Source of the DNA: Timema cristinae | Taxonomy: Eukaryota > Arthropoda > Insecta > Phasmatodea > Timematidae | Assembly: GCA_039000515.1 (NCBI GenBank) | Contig: JBCFYV010011135.1 | Span: 30,099,876 to 30,163,875, forward strand | Length of the DNA stretch: 64,000 nucleotides | Direction: 5' to 3' | Shown: positions 1-20,575 of the stretch, in pieces | How positions within the stretch are numbered: position 1 is the stretch's first letter | Layout of the letters: each line of letters begins with the position of its first letter | Notes under the pieces: model-generated | Seen by the model: the letters and a program-made list of their open reading frames with translations, nothing else | Told to the model about the DNA's origin: nothing | The model's database searches: none | Position numbers and translations under genes: made by a program

Positions 1-373
1 TAGATCGAGTCAATTTAAATTATTTGAAATATGACACCTGGACTCTGTAATCGAACCGGGAACCTTAAGCTTACTATTATAATATGCGATAGTAAACATG
101 TTTATTATTGTATGCTAGTTCAACCTAACAAAATTTATAACCTTCCATGTGTCAACATTTTTTTTTTCTTTCTGAAATAATTAAAATCCTTAATTAGCTT
201 GTGCTAAAATATTGCCGAAAATGTGGTTTCAATTTTAATCCAATGTTCTATTAAATTCTTATTCAATATTTTGGTCCTATTCCATTAATTTTTATCAAAC
301 ATATTAAAAAAAATATGAATTAGCTCATTTTAGGTATATTAACTGTACCAACTTAATCAAAATTTGATTTTTT

Positions 374-612
374 AAACGCCGTGTCTTACTCCCCATTAGG
401 GTTATACACTTACATACTAATTAAGCTGATAGTTTTAAGGATAGAAGGTTATATTTATAAGTGTACCCACATTTGCATGTAGGGAGAATGGAAAACTATT
501 GTTTTTTTAAAACAATCTTAGTGCACCCAACCGAGATTCAAACCTCAATCTCTCAATGATTGGCAGTATAGTCCACTATGAGAGTTTAGACCATGCGGCT
601 ATTAAAGCGGGT
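374..612 (-). repeat. tRNA-derived SINE, family E, diverged
   Basis: Read on the minus strand it has a tRNA-like head (GCCGCATGGTCTAAAC, a B-box-like TTTGAATCTCGG), a body resembling 'TTTTCCATTCTCCCT...GCAAATGTGGGTACAC', and ends in the tail 'GTATAACCC...AGTAAGACACGGCG'. The same body and tail occur about twenty times in the window with different heads. It is older than the family A copies, since its tail is mutated and no target-site duplication is evident. Confidence 0.7.
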
Positions 613-1467
613 AACAATTTGTATTTAACTTTGCATGAAACGTTAGGCCAAGTTATGTTGAAATAGTTTTTCTTATAAATATTTAAATAAATAAATACTA
701 TTGCATACTAAAAAAATCTACAAAACCAGTGAAATATATTAGCAATGTGCTAGAACCAATTTTTTCAATTCAAAACTATCTCGAGATGAGAATATAAAAA
801 AGTATCGATGAGAACGAGACAATAAAACTTCCTTTGAAAGTAAAAAAAAAAAGATCAGATTATGTTTATAGAGTTCCTTTTTGACATTTGAGCTGGTGCT
901 TGGTTATGATTGTCTTGTATATATTTCATTCAAACACTTGAGATATAACTCATACTCATTTTAAATGCAATTTATAAAATAATGACGGGTAGTTACAATG
1001 AACACCGTTTATAATTCAATTTTGTAGTGTAATAGCTTATATTATCAAAGTTTAATATTGAAAAACAATATTTATAACCAAAACATTTCTTAATGCAGGG
1101 TTTGAGGGGGGGGGGGGGGGAGGGATGCCGCCAATTTTTGGGTTATTACGTTATTATAGGATACAATAAATTCTTGGTTTGTTTTTATAATTTCTTAGGG
1201 TCATTATTTGCTTATTTTTGATTTCTCAAATTTTCAAGATTCATTTTTTAACTTTCGAGACGAGATTGAGATAATTTTTTTCTTGAATTTTAGAGATATT
1301 TCGAGTCTTGCACATTCCTAAAATATATTAGCTCTAAGTTTCCCAGTTGTGATCGAGGGAATGTTATATCAACTATAGCCGAACATTATGGCGTAAGTTA
1401 GCTGAGTTTTATTTTAATTTAAAAATAATAAACAATCTTACACTATGTATATTGTGACTATAAACCC

Positions 1468-1747
1468 ACACCTTAACTCAGTGGGTAGCTTGTGTGTCCA
1501 ATGAGTTAAGGGTCCCATGTTCAATTCTCGACATGGTCGAAAACCTTATTTTGGTATTATTGGTGAAATGTTGGCCTTTCACAGTGATGAATTAATGGCC
1601 TGGGGACTGGATGTTGTGCCTGTCGTAGTGTTAAGTTATATTATAAGGCACATGAAGCTACGACAAGCCTAGCAAGCCGGTAGCAAGAAATATATGGCTA
1701 AAAAAAAAAAATCTGACTCTGGCCACGGCTGGAAACAATAATGGATG
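1468..1747 (+). repeat. tRNA-derived SINE, family B
   Basis: Head contains an A-box-like 'TAACTCAGTGGGTAG' and B-box-like 'GTTCAATTCTCGACATGG'. The body 'ATTGGTGAAATG...GGGGACTGGATGTTGTGCCT' and the 3' tail 'CTGGAAACAATAATGGATG' are shared with copies at 11.2, 12.4 and 23.7 kb. The last ~25 bases resemble the 3' end of the LINE fragments in this window (see findings). Confidence 0.75.
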
Positions 1748-2703
1748 TAAAAACGTAATATTGTTACTAATGTAAAGTTTCTATTCTTGGTTAGTGTATT
1801 AAGAATAAAAAATAATGTATATACTACTTTAATATGACATTACATATCCATAACATTGTCATGGCAAACTAAAATTTTAATGTCTTAAGACTATGTATTA
1901 TTTTCTTTGAATAATAACAATTAGTTCCATTAAAGTTTTTAAACAGAATCAACAATAAACACATTATGTGTTCTATTATAATCATGGTAACAACTGTATT
2001 GAAGATACATACATCAAACCAAATTATTCTTAGTATAGTTCATCAAATAATTTTATATCTTTATTAGTGTTTTAGTGTGTTATAAAATACTACAAGCAGT
2101 AAAATGGTAAATGTTTTATTTGAAGAAACTCTTGTTTATTAAACTTATACTCTATAAAGTCCTTTTTATGAAATAAGTTTGCTAGGGACTCTATGAAGTT
2201 TAGTTAAGATAAACTAAGTTTTTTTATATTCTAGTGTCGATTATTGAGCAGTTTAAATATAAATAGTCGATGAATATATTTATACAAAAAAATACATATA
2301 TACAATTTTATTTGATATTAAAGTTTTGATCGAATCCAATATTTTATGAATCCAAATCTTCAATTTATCTTTAAATCTCTAATCTCAAATCCGGATCCAA
2401 TCTTAGATTATTATTTTTTTATTTGAATATAAATTTGTAATGTACATAACTGAACAGCATGTGATTGATTGACCATTAAATGAATATTTTATCTCTTAAC
2501 ACTTTGAATGGCAAAGCCTTGTATTTGTCGAAGCCAGAATCGAAATTGACATTTGTTTCAAAGACAAGTCGAAGTTCTGAAACTTCCCACACCCCTAGTA
2601 TAAAACAAAGCTTCTCCTAAGTATATATCTCGTATTCTGCCGACTGCGGCCGGCTCTGACAGGACCTACGCTCTAGTTACGACCGTGGTGTAAATGTCTG
2701 CAG

Positions 2704-3874
2704 GCCCACAAACATGATGTTGTCGTGGGGGTGAAGCCTGGACAAGAGATCCTGTGCCATAGCTGCCAAAAACCAGTGACGGGAAAGGTAAACTACTTTC
2801 AGGCCATGGAAATGAATAGGTCAATCCGGGCCTCAGCTTATTACAGAAGCACGCTAACCAAAGAGTCGCGGGTTAAATTCCTGTGTCCCAGGTGCCATTT
2901 TTCAATTTACAAAAGTTTTGAAGCCAATCCAAACTTAGGGGAAAAAAAAAAAAAAATCATCTCAAAAGCTAGAAAGTATTTTTTCTAGAATCCTCTTATC
3001 TCGAAATATCCTTAAGGGATCGAGGATGAGAGTCTCGGTAACTGTTTGCAGATCATCTCCGCCTTGGGCAAGACCTGGCACCCAGAGCACTTCAAGTGCG
3101 CGAGCTGCAACGAACCAATCACCGGTGACAAGTTTAACCAGCAAGACGGGAAACCTTACTGTGAGGACGATTACGCCAACCTCTTCCTCAAAAGATGTGC
3201 CGAGTGTAAAGAACCCATTAAGGAGGTATCTAACAAGTGTGGATATTTTATTTGTGTTCTTGATCAACTAATTGTTATTATCATATGGGTTTCACAAGCG
3301 TTTGTTTTAAATGAAACTAATATTTACGCGCTTGAGCTACATTGGGAGAGTAACAATTTCCGATGTCATGGAGAGTTATGGAGTTGGAGTTTGGACTCGG
3401 GGAAAGGCTGCAAGGAAGATCAAGGAAGAGACAGGAAGATCAAATATGAGTAAATCCTGTAAACTGGATAATTACAACTCCTGGTGCTAGTGTTGCTGTA
3501 CTAGGTTAAGTTAGTTATAAATCCATACATCGGATGACTGGTGACTGTGTTGTTCCAGAAAGTGATAATGGCGCTGAACCGCCATTGGCACGAGGAGCAC
3601 TTCAGGTGCGCCAAGTGCGATAAGAAGCTGGTGGACCTGAGTTTTTTCGAGAAGGAAGGAAATCCGTACTGTCAGGAGGACTACCACTACCTGTTCTCCC
3701 CTCAGTGCCACGGGTGCAAGGAGCCCATCACCGAGATGGCCATTGGGGCACTCGGCAAGAAGTGGCACCAGGCTTGCTTCACCTGTATGGTGAGAGAAAA
3801 TGCTGAGAGAATTCTTCACCCATTTTAGCGAATATCACCGCTCCGGAAAATTCCGTTGTGTTAAGACGAATAGT

Positions 3875-3958
<84 letters not shown>

Positions 3959-4883
3959 TGTTTCCAGCCTATTGCCGGGTCAGTTTAGTAAAATGCCTTC
4001 CTCTATCATTCCACCACTCTCCTGGTGAGAAACTTGGATATTGAATGTAAGAGAGACAAGGAGAGTATATTAGCTGTCACGAGGAGAAATAGGATTAGGA
4101 ATGAAGTTATCCAGGAAAAAGTTGGGGTACAGGGAGTACATGAGATAGTAGAGGAAGCAAGGCTGAGATGGTATGGGCATGTAATGAGGATGTTGGAGTA
4201 CATGAGATAGTAGAGGAAGCAAGACTGAGATGGTATGGACATGTAATGAGGATGTTGGAGTACATGAGATAGTAGAGGAAGCAAGGCTGAGATGGTATGG
4301 ACATGTAATGAGGATGTTGGAGTACATGAGATAGTAGAGGAAGCAAGACTGAGATGGTATGGACATGTAATGAGGATGTTGGAGTACATGAGATAGTAGA
4401 GGAAGCAAGACTGAGATGGTATGGGCATGTAATGAGGATGTTGGAGTACATGAGATAGTAGAGGAAGCAAGACTGAGGTGGTATGGTCATGTAATGAGGA
4501 TGTCGGAGTACATGAGATAGTAGAGGAAGCAAGACTGAGATGGTATGGACATGTAATGAGGATGGAAAAAGACTTCATGGGTCACCAAGAAAGAGACGGG
4601 AGGATAAGATAACAAAAAGTGTGCAAGTTGGAAGAGGAAAGTAGAAGCGAATAAAAGAGGACGAATGGTGGAAGGATACTAAGATTTTACCAAACTGATG
4701 ATGATGATTATGAGCCATTGTTATTCCTCATTATCGAGCTTCTTATCTCATATCCATAATTAAATTGAGTATAGTTGACATTTTATTCCGTACTTGTTTC
4801 AGAAATGCAGCCAAGCAGTAGTTGAGACTCAGTTTGAGGTGCTGGATGACCGACCGATTTGCTCCAAATGCACCAACAAATAA
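2704..4883 (+). CDS. Three-LIM-domain protein, paxillin-like (3' exons)
   Basis: Four exons join in phase 0: 2704-2787, 3052-3225, 3559-3789 and 4803-4883 (TAA), giving 189 residues with AG/GT at every junction. They encode three tandem LIM zinc fingers, each with a CxxC and an HxxC-xx-C core (CHSC..HFKCASC, CAEC..HFRCAKC, CHGC..CFTCMKC). LIM domains are protein-binding zinc modules, usually at actin or focal-adhesion sites. Three LIMs with almost no other sequence resemble the small paxillin-like LIM proteins of insects (Drosophila CG31624/CG31988 type); that assignment is from memory of the family. The first exon shown begins after an acceptor, so the start codon is probably upstream; a GC-richer patch at 2635-2690 could belong to it but I could not frame it. 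AATAAA signals lie at 4917 and 4932. No frameshift is seen. Intron 3 holds two opposed LINE fragments. Confidence 0.85.
3877..3956. repeat. (CAT)n microsatellite
   Basis: About 26 uninterrupted CAT units. On the minus strand this is (ATG)n at the end of a LINE 3' fragment, so it is probably that element's simple-repeat tail. It creates an artificial poly-isoleucine ORF. Confidence 0.9.
3957..4022 (-). mobile_element. LINE 3' terminus (minus strand)
   Basis: Minus strand reads '...GGTGGAATGATAGAGG...ACTAAACTGACC...GGCTGGAAACATT' and then the (ATG)n tail. This matches the plus-strand LINE ends at 4660-4715 and 29930-30005. It abuts the plus-strand fragment starting near 4030, forming a head-to-head pair. 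Confidence 0.6.
4030..4715 (+). mobile_element. LINE C-terminal fragment with internal tandem amplification
   Basis: Conceptual translation contains '[14 protein letters not shown]', the signature found near the C-terminus of many non-LTR retrotransposon reverse-transcriptase ORFs, followed by a basic stretch and the 3' end 'TTTTACCAAACTGATGATGATG'. Coding capacity is gone. The segment around WYGHVMRM is amplified into seven 62-bp tandem copies (separate entry). Confidence 0.75.
4136..4562. repeat. 62-bp tandem repeat, about 7 copies
   Basis: Units start at 4136, 4198, 4260, 4322, 4384, 4446 and 4508, an exact 62-bp period, with only one or two differences between copies ('GTACATGAGATAGTAGAGGA...'). 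It arose within a LINE fragment. Because 62 is not a multiple of 3 it rotates reading frames, which explains the long spurious minus-strand ORFs here. Confidence 0.95.
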
Positions 4884-4937
4884 ACTTCGCAGAGAAGTAC
4901 ACAAGGCGAACGATGTAATAAATGAGAGGGGAATAAA

Positions 4938-6190
4938 TACACCAACATTATGTTCTAAGATACACCTTTAAAAAAAAAATGTATTGGTATTTGAATTAAA
5001 ATGTTATTCTATGAAATTAAGAGAGTGTACAATCAAACAATTTTAAATATTAAGTTTTAATCAAATGAATTACCAATTGAATTGATATTTTGTGTGGTGG
5101 CGATTATTTTAGTTTTGTGCTAAGTTTGAAATTAAACTTTCATTCAAATATATTTGCAAACGTCGACTTAACTTTGACATAGGTTGAGGTAGGGGAGGGG
5201 CGGGAAAGCTACACAATTTAATTTTTCGAGGCGAAAGCGAAGCTGATATTTATTTAAAAGCCAAGTCTAAGTTTTAAAGCTTCACATATCCCTATAAATA
5301 ATTCTGTTTGAACTGAAAGTAAGCAGTCTTACCTCAACTGATTACACTATGGCCCTATCTTATAAGATACACCATAGTGTAAATATGCTAGTTTTCAGTG
5401 CTAACAAAGTGTACATTACAAATTAGTATTCTCATTAAAGAGATATATATAGTAATTGACTTATATATTGAGACAATAACTTGAATTAAAAGCTTAAGCC
5501 AAAATATGTTAAAACAATTAAATAAAACATTTTGTTATTTGTACCTATAGAAATAAATAACATTATTAATGTGTGTTTGGATGCATGGAAAAGGATTTAA
5601 ATTAGGGATGGGATCGTCGAATCCTCAAACACCTCAAATCATTAAGGATGTCAAGATTTGAGGATTTAAGAGGATATCAGATTCGAGACTAGAATCCTTA
5701 GTAGCTTTTTTTTTTCCAATCTTCTAGTTAAAATTTGTTTCAGAGCTTTGATACTGCTTATTGGTTGATTCAGAACCAATTATAAATATAGGGTGAACTC
5801 AACAACCAGGCCCCAGACAAGTAATTTAACACTTAAGTGAATGTATGAGTGTTATAATGAATGGATTATAAGAAAGAATGGTAACTTTTTGTTACTATTT
5901 GTACGGTATTTTATATTATTCTGCTATATTTCTATTTTCTCTTATACTCATAATTTTTTTCCAAAATTAAAATGTTAATTTGAGATTTTAGATTCTAAGG
6001 TAAAGTGAAGATCCAAATTTGTAAAATAGTGGATTCAATTGAGTTCTAATTAAAATAGTAAAAGTTGAGGAATTACTAGCGAGAATCGAAAAATCAAAGA
6101 ATCGAAATCAAGAAAAAAAGGAATCTTGACTTCATTATCCGAAGTTTCCACCTCTGCAGGTCGTTTGACATATCTAGTTTAATTGTAATA
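4938..6190. other. Intergenic AT-rich DNA
   Basis: Space between the convergent LIM gene (+) and the unidentified gene (-). Apart from the short palindrome near 5.35 kb I see no conserved exon, RNA gene or recognisable transposon end. Confidence 0.5.
5325..5400. repeat. Short palindromic repeat
   Basis: Sequence of the type 'CTTACCTCAACTGATTACAC...ATGGCCCTATCTTATAAG' followed by its partial inverse '...CACCATAGTGTAAATATG'. Related copies occur near 8735-8815, 49370-49430 plus 49922-49980, 50075-50140 and 62135-62215, so it is a small dispersed foldback family. Confidence 0.55.
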
Positions 6191-6194
6191 AATG

Positions 6195-14000
<7,806 letters not shown>

Positions 14001-17000
14001 CCTATGAGGTAAGGACTAGTAAGGCAGAAATGGAGAGTAAAAATACCCAAATATGTGCGGAACCATTTAGGACCGTGTTACCCAATCTTTATCAAGTAAT
14101 TAAGGAGGTGAATGACATCTCACTCAGTTTTATTAACGATATAAATTACTCCACTGTATAATACTGTAGTAGGTCTGATAAACAATTAAGTTGGGATGGT
14201 AGGAAATGTGAGTTAGTGGCAGTAGTCAATGACTGTTCAGTAAATGCCTGGGGCAGAGCCACTAGATACCCCTTGTCTTCTAAGTTTACATGGGGTTCCT
14301 TCATCACACCAGTTTTTTTTTTAAACATGGGCATCACTCTTATTGCCATCAACGAGCTTTGTGTAGGCTATCCTATTGGTATTACAAGGATATTGACAAG
14401 AGATATTCTTTCAGATTAAATCTTAGTAGGTTAAGACGACATCATTCAAATTTGTTTTCTTTATCAAAGGACAATTATATTTGATCAAATTGGGAATGGA
14501 AGAGGTGTTTTGATTTTTGTAATGTAGTAGGCCCTTAGATATTTAAATAGTGACATACATTTTAAATTTATTTTTAACGATAAATATTTATCAACAAAAC
14601 ATACTTTTAGAGGTCTTAGTTCAGTAATTCAATTATTAAGATGATATCCTTAATAATGTTCACGAAAGGTTAGCTTCGCCCTCTAAATAAAACCTCAGCC
14701 CGCCAATTGGGTTTAAACTTAAACGCTGGGGTTCTGGGACTCAACTCAGTACTGGTGTAATTAACCCCAATGATAGTGACTAGAATTAAAAGTTAAAATT
14801 AAGCTATGCAACTGTGTATATTTAGATAATTTAAAATAAACGCGGTAAATACCTGAAAAGGGAAATCCATGCTATTAACTGTTTTGAATCCTGAATCGCA
14901 CCAGACATATCTCAACTCAAGGAACTACCAACGAGATTTAAAAAAATAGCCAAGGTTTATCTTATAAATTAAGGTATGGTCACGGCTTCTTTTCTTGTTT
15001 TGGTTTATTTAATAATCTGGAATTTGTGTCCAGCGGCAAAACAAAGATCACACCTATATTCACAAAATCAGAATAATAAAGAACATTTCAAGTTTAAAAG
15101 ACTTTGATTGGCTTATCAATTTCAAATTTATCTCAAATAACTTTTGTCTTTTTCTATTTGGTCAAGATTGATGCCATCTCTAAATTGCTTGATGAGAGAC
15201 TACATATTCCAAAATATTATGCATAATTTTTAATAGGTAGATATACTACTATGTAGACATTAGAACTCACCCCTGTCCCTATATAACACCATGGTGAAAT
15301 TTAAAGTCCCCCGTACCTTCATGTAACACCATGGTTACATTAGAGCTCCTCCTCCGTCCATGTTACACCATACAGATAATAGAACTCACCCTAATAGCTT
15401 TACGTGGTTTATAGATGACTCCTAACCGCATTGATAAGACTGTTACCTTGGACTTTAATACCTTTTATTTGTAAAAATACTTTTACAATTTAAATATTAA
15501 AATATATTGTGCATGAAGTCACCTCCCAATGTACCGTGATAGTTCAAATTAAGAGAATATATATTTATTTTTACCAATAAAATTCAAATACAAACAAGAA
15601 ATATAAAAATTCCACATACTCCCGAATGTGCACGAGAGAAAAAAATATCACCAAAAGTTTTTTTCTTTCTTATACAATGGTTTGTGATGACAGCTCGAAA
15701 ATTTTATCTAGAGATATATATATACCAAAAATCATAAAATTAAATCATAGTAATTCAAACTTTTCTACAATATTTAAATTGCGCGTGCACCAGCTTGCGA
15801 CGGTACTAGCGCTTTTTTGGGCGTCAATATCTGATCACTGGAATTGGAGGATCTGTATATCTTGGATCTTGTGGTAGACCATAGAAAAGACATTTTAATA
15901 TAGAAAGCGCACTCAGTGGTGTATTGCTGAACTATATCAAGTAGCGCTAAGTGTCGCTTTCCTTAACTGACAACTGTTCTGGCGGTATATTCAAATTTTA
16001 GTGTGTTTACTTTAGTTATTTATGATTTGAAGGATTCTTGTGTAAATAATGGTACCTAACATTTTGAATTATCTTGTTATATTTAGAATGATTTTTAATT
16101 GAAAATTTGGTATAAAATGACTCCTGGAATGATTATCTTTTATTATATTTTTTAAAGTTGATACAACATGAAAATGCAAAATTTTAGATCACATTATTTA
16201 CACCAGAGCCCTTAATTTTAAAGGAAACCTAATGGAATCAAATAAGCAAGGTATAGAAAACTATCTAGACAAAAGAATATAATAACAAATGGGTTTTTCT
16301 TCCAACTAATCCTGTATACCTTTATTTTTGGTTAAACTCCTATTCAATTTTGTAATGAGGAAACCCAATACAATTTAAAAAAACTTGTATAAGAAAAGGC
16401 CAATCAAACTTAAAACTGTGTTCACAAATTTTATCAATCGAACATAAAATAAACAGTAATACAGTTGTTGACAGATTGGTTCAGATATCACTTTCCGGCA
16501 ATTTTTTTTAAAAATTAGTGGTCAAATGGTTTAAGGCAGGTCAAACTCATGGACCAAGTGCATTTTGCAGTAGTGCTTAGAGATACTGTGTTTTAAATGA
16601 GCATGTGCGGCTAAATCAACAACTTTACTTTATTGTCTTTTCTAGTTCCAAATTAAATAAGAAAACTAAGCAAAGCCATGTCAGAATTATAGAAAAAGTC
16701 TTTATATTTCAAAATTTGCATTAATATATTAAAATACTTACTTTCTTAAAAACATATTTCGATTAATTAAACTCAAGATCCACTTCAGTGTTCATAAAGT
16801 ATGAGCCATTGTCATAATAGACTACACTGCCCCTCCCTGAAAATGACATATGTCCTCTAAATCCAACCTTTCTTATTCCTAACAAATTAGCATAATTAGT
16901 CCATATAAGTTAGCTCTGTTAGTAAAACGCGGTGCTAAAAAAGTTATATAACGAATGCTACATAGAAAAGTAAACCACCTCTTTTGTCAAGAGTTCCTGG

Positions 17001-17197
17001 CTACAAGGAGTTTACCAATGCAGATACAGATGAATTGTTATCGAGCAATTAATTGTCATCGGCGATTATGTCGATTAATCATATTTTTTTAAAAAAAAAA
17101 ATTCTAGGTAGGAGTTTAGTGATAAGAATAGCAAAAAACAACCACTCTTATTTACACACTGTGTGTAGGTTGCGAGATGTGCAAAATTACACAACTA

Positions 17198-17424
17198 CAA
17201 TAGCCCCATGGCTTCTTTGGTGCTGACTGACAGCTCACTGCTGACAGTCAACATTTAGGTATATACCTAAATTTTTACTGTCAAAGTGACAGCTGCTAAA
17301 CACATGTTTTTGCAGATCATCTGGTTTGGCATAGGGATACGTAGTTTGGTCTGGTAACTTTTTAAAGCTATCAGAAGTCAGCTGTGAGCTGTCAGTCAGC
17401 ACTAAAGAAGCCATGGGGCTACTG
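17198..17424. mobile_element. Non-autonomous TIR element, mariner-like
   Basis: 227 bp with inverted repeats of about 47 bp: left 'CAATAGCCCCATGGCTTCTT', right (reverse complement) 'CAGTAGCCCCATGGCTTCTT', continuing through 'GTGCTGACTGACAGCTCAC'. Flanked by TA on both sides, as Tc1/mariner elements are. No transposase. Confidence 0.8.
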
Positions 17425-18543
17425 TAGATAGAGTTATAAGTTCATACCATTGATAAAACAATCTAGTTTCAACTTACGCCAGTTATACATAAAATATAGT
17501 TTTGTATTAAGTTAAAATAACTGTCTCATTCTCTTATGTAATTTCTCAATAGTTATTAATAGATAATCGGAATCGGTGTAAATAATTGTATCATGAACAA
17601 TTATTATAAGCAATCTGTAATTGGTTTCACTGAATCAGTACATCTCTACTGGCTAAAGATCGAAATGTCTTGGGTTTGATACCCCAAACTCGCCTGTGAG
17701 GACAGATGAGCTGGTTGAACAAAGTAGTAGCTTTGATGTAGAAAACCCGAGATCAATGACCGAAGGTTTAGTTATACTGACTACATGACACCCTCTATAC
17801 ACAAATGTTGGCACTATCTTCGCCAAAATACGGCGCTCACACTGTCAGAATAGCTTGTTTGTGGCATGATGCCTCGAGGTTTTTTTTATAGCACATATAT
17901 CTAAGATTGAGTTATTATTACTGTTATGTGGCTAAATGGGATGGGTAGTAGGAAGAGATATAAAAAAAAAAAGAAATATCATCAAAAATATATATTTATA
18001 TAATCAATAGGAATGAGACAAAACCAAAATGACAGTTCAGTTGTGCCAGTCTTGTCAAATGAGTTTGGTTTCTCATTTGTGATTTTCATCGCAGTTCCTC
18101 TATATCAGTAATCATGGGTGAGTTTATAATGAACTTACCTTCATATCTCTTCCCCTTAAAATCAACCACTAATAACTTTTGTATTAAATAAACATTTAAA
18201 ACCTTAATACTTGCAATTGTTACTTTGTTCAATATCATTACACTATTCCTTTTTATTGCCTCCAATTCAGATATAATATGTAAAAGTGTGTTAAGTTTAA
18301 AAAAATTTAACTTCACTTCAAATATTCGTCAGCTTTAACTTTGATTAAAAAGTTAAATTCTGAATTCGACAATTATGAAGCTTCGTCAATAAAAATACTT
18401 AAACGCTAAAACAAACAAAATATGTTAAAATTTTGTTGTATTAATACAACAAAAATTAGTAAATTATTAATTTTAACAGTCTGATAGCGACTTGCAATAT
18501 AGCTTTTGGTAAATTATATATATTACCTTGTTTTTTATTGCTA

Positions 18544-19046
18544 GGCCCAGTTTACAACCAATCGCAGCCGCTTGTCGGACTCGTACTCTTAATATAGTCC
18601 GTCTACAATAGTGGTGAAGGATAAAAATTTGTAAATATTGTTATTGTAAAAACATTTGTTATATATCTTAGTTGGTAAATGTACTTTTATAATGACTGTT
18701 TCTGTTTATTGATACTATTTGATACGTTTAATTTGGCTCTAATGAGGTCAATATTTGTTTGTAATTTCTTTTCAAGAAATGTCCCAATAAAGTAAATGAC
18801 TGTCATATTTCGTGCACCACTGTAACTCAATAAATAAATATCGTTACATTACTATGCGTAATAGTTTAACAATTATTTCATATATTAATTTGTGTTTGTA
18901 AATTAATATGAACTTGATAATGGAAACATTTTGTTAAAATTATGTATACTGACATTTTATTGTAGATTCTTTAAGATGAAAACAAACAATGAATGTTTTG
19001 TGAAAACTCTTTAGTAATGCAGATATGATTGACTGTAGACTGGGCC
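18544..19046. mobile_element. Non-autonomous TIR element, PIF/Harbinger-like
   Basis: 503 bp with ~20-bp inverted ends: left 'GGCCCAGTTTACAACCAATC', right (reverse complement) 'GGCCCAGTCTACAGTCAATC'. Flanks are CTA and TTA, compatible with a mutated 3-bp TWA target duplication. No coding capacity. Confidence 0.65.
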
Positions 19047-19250
19047 TTAAGCAAAATATTCACACTTCAATTCGGCTTCAGGACTATTTCATATTACTCA
19101 ATTTGACTTTACTTTAAATTCAAAAAGAGGTATTTGCTCACCCCTATTTGTTTCTGTGTCTAATATCCTCCCACATACACAATTTTTCCCTTTCTGATGC
19201 AAATATGTATTCTAGCTCGCCATTATCTGAGAATTTAGTGTACCCCCAGC

Positions 19251-19491
19251 CTAACGTGGACACATAGCATGTCTTCCCCCGTCCACTGGGATACTGGCCC
19301 CGTGATAAAGCTAGATTGATCGCTGGCTAGGAAAGCGATGGCGTGCGCCACTTCATCCGGTTCCCCGGTCTACCGAGCGCATGCGTCTCCTTCGAACGTT
19401 CCAGAAACTTGGCGTACGCTTCGTTGTCTAGCCCACCGCGCTTATGGATCTCAGTCAATATCACGCCAGGGTTCACACCGTTCACACGAAC
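19251..19491 (-). CDS. SDR terminal exon, distal duplicate
   Basis: Acceptor AG precedes 19491. The exon encodes [11 protein letters not shown], then IHKRGGLDNEAYAKF, a THALGRPG segment and the end PVDGG..HAMCPR, stop TAG at 19253-19251. It is a tandem copy of 21628-21386 and lacks that copy's internal stop, so it is the better candidate for the used 3' exon. Two single-base deletions in G runs (near 19360 and 19291 on the plus strand, both C runs) break the frame. Adding one base at each gives 243 nt, exactly the length of the proximal copy, which points to assembly error. Confidence 0.7.
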
Positions 19492-20426
19492 CTACCAACA
19501 CACAACCAAAACATAAATTTTTTTAAAATAATTACATATAAAAGTAAATTTTTAAGATCAAGCTTTTTTTTTTCTTCCACATCTTACTATCTGTTCCGGC
19601 ATTCTTGCTGTCAGCATATTTAAACTAATGTGTTAAGAATTAGAAAGGTATATTTGAGAGGAAATGTACTCACAATCTTGAAGTGGGATAGATAACATTC
19701 TGGGAAAACAAAACACACCTCACCGGGATTTGATGCTCAATCTCCACCATCGTTGTCTTTCGACATTGATGCCTCAAATAAGGGGTTTCCCCAACCTTTT
19801 GAGCAAACAAATCCCTTGGTAGATCATTGAATTTCTACCCCATTCCATTATTTTTTGGAACCGTGCTTACCACAAGAAAAAACAAATCCTACTTTGTAAA
19901 AGGGATTGAAATAAAGTCAAATTTTTAGTTGATTTTTAACTTTAGTCCCAAATTACCCTAAGTCCTCTCACTCTCTCCCCAGGTTGAGAAACACTAAATA
20001 AATTTTAAACATACATTTATTAATTTTATATATATATATCTGATTCGACTTTGGGAATATTTCATATTTATTTCACTAAATGGGCAATTTTTTCCTGTTT
20101 ACTTTGCAAGCCAAACTTATTTTCTCCTCTTATTCCGCATAAAGAAACAAGTGGCCCTATTGGAGGGAGCCCAAACGATGGGCGCACAGACTAAACGTCA
20201 AATTCATATAGTCTGATTTTCCAGCCATTAGGTGGTTGAGGTACAAATCTCGGCAGGGTGTAAAGAGGTTAGTTTATTTCTAAATGATTTCCCCGCCTTC
20301 AACCATGCAAATACGGATACCATTCTTCAAAATTATTCCATCCTCATTCCTACTGAGTGTAATTAAATGTAATTATAGATAAAGGTTTTATTGATGTATT
20401 GATTATAAAGTTCATCTAAAAGACAA

Positions 20427-20575
20427 CTGACAAGATGGATGGACCAAGCACAGAAGGACACAGAGTCTAAAGGAGCGGATTGGAGACACGTAGCGGAGGG
20501 AGAAGATGGAAAGATCGACAAGAATGGAAGAGGATGTGTCAGAGGATGATGACGATCTAAAAGGTTATCAAAGGC
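20427..20575 (+). mobile_element. RTE-like LINE C-terminal fragment
   Basis: Translates as RQLTRWMDQAQKDTESKGAD then WRHVAEG, resembling the 'RW.D.v..D....g..W...a' tail common at the C-terminus of non-LTR retrotransposon ORFs. Different from the WYGHV fragments and lying between the two duplicated SDR exons. Confidence 0.55.

Larger units (their letters stand above)
14013..19230. other. Gene-poor AT-rich region
   Basis: Upstream of the unidentified gene and downstream of the SDR gene. It holds two non-autonomous DNA transposons (17198-17424 and 18544-19046), a SINE tail remnant at 16830-16940 ('AACAAATTAGCATAATTAGT' and 'GTAAAACGCGGTGCTAA') and a tRNA-like remnant near 17650-17790. Open frames at 14.2, 15.6 and 18.1 kb are AT-rich and show no coding signal. 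Confidence 0.5.

Noticed and set aside
3800..3988. ORF with a long poly-isoleucine run
   Set aside because: Translation of the (CAT)n microsatellite in the LIM intron.
4006..4578. Overlapping minus-strand ORFs of 112-190 codons
   Set aside because: They are produced by the 62-bp tandem array, whose copies rotate frame; the peptide is a repeated low-information string and the underlying DNA is a LINE fragment on the other strand.
15626..15877. 83-codon plus-strand ORF
   Set aside because: No splice context, AT-rich codons apart from a short GC patch, and overlaps a small dispersed repeat shared with 35.9 kb.
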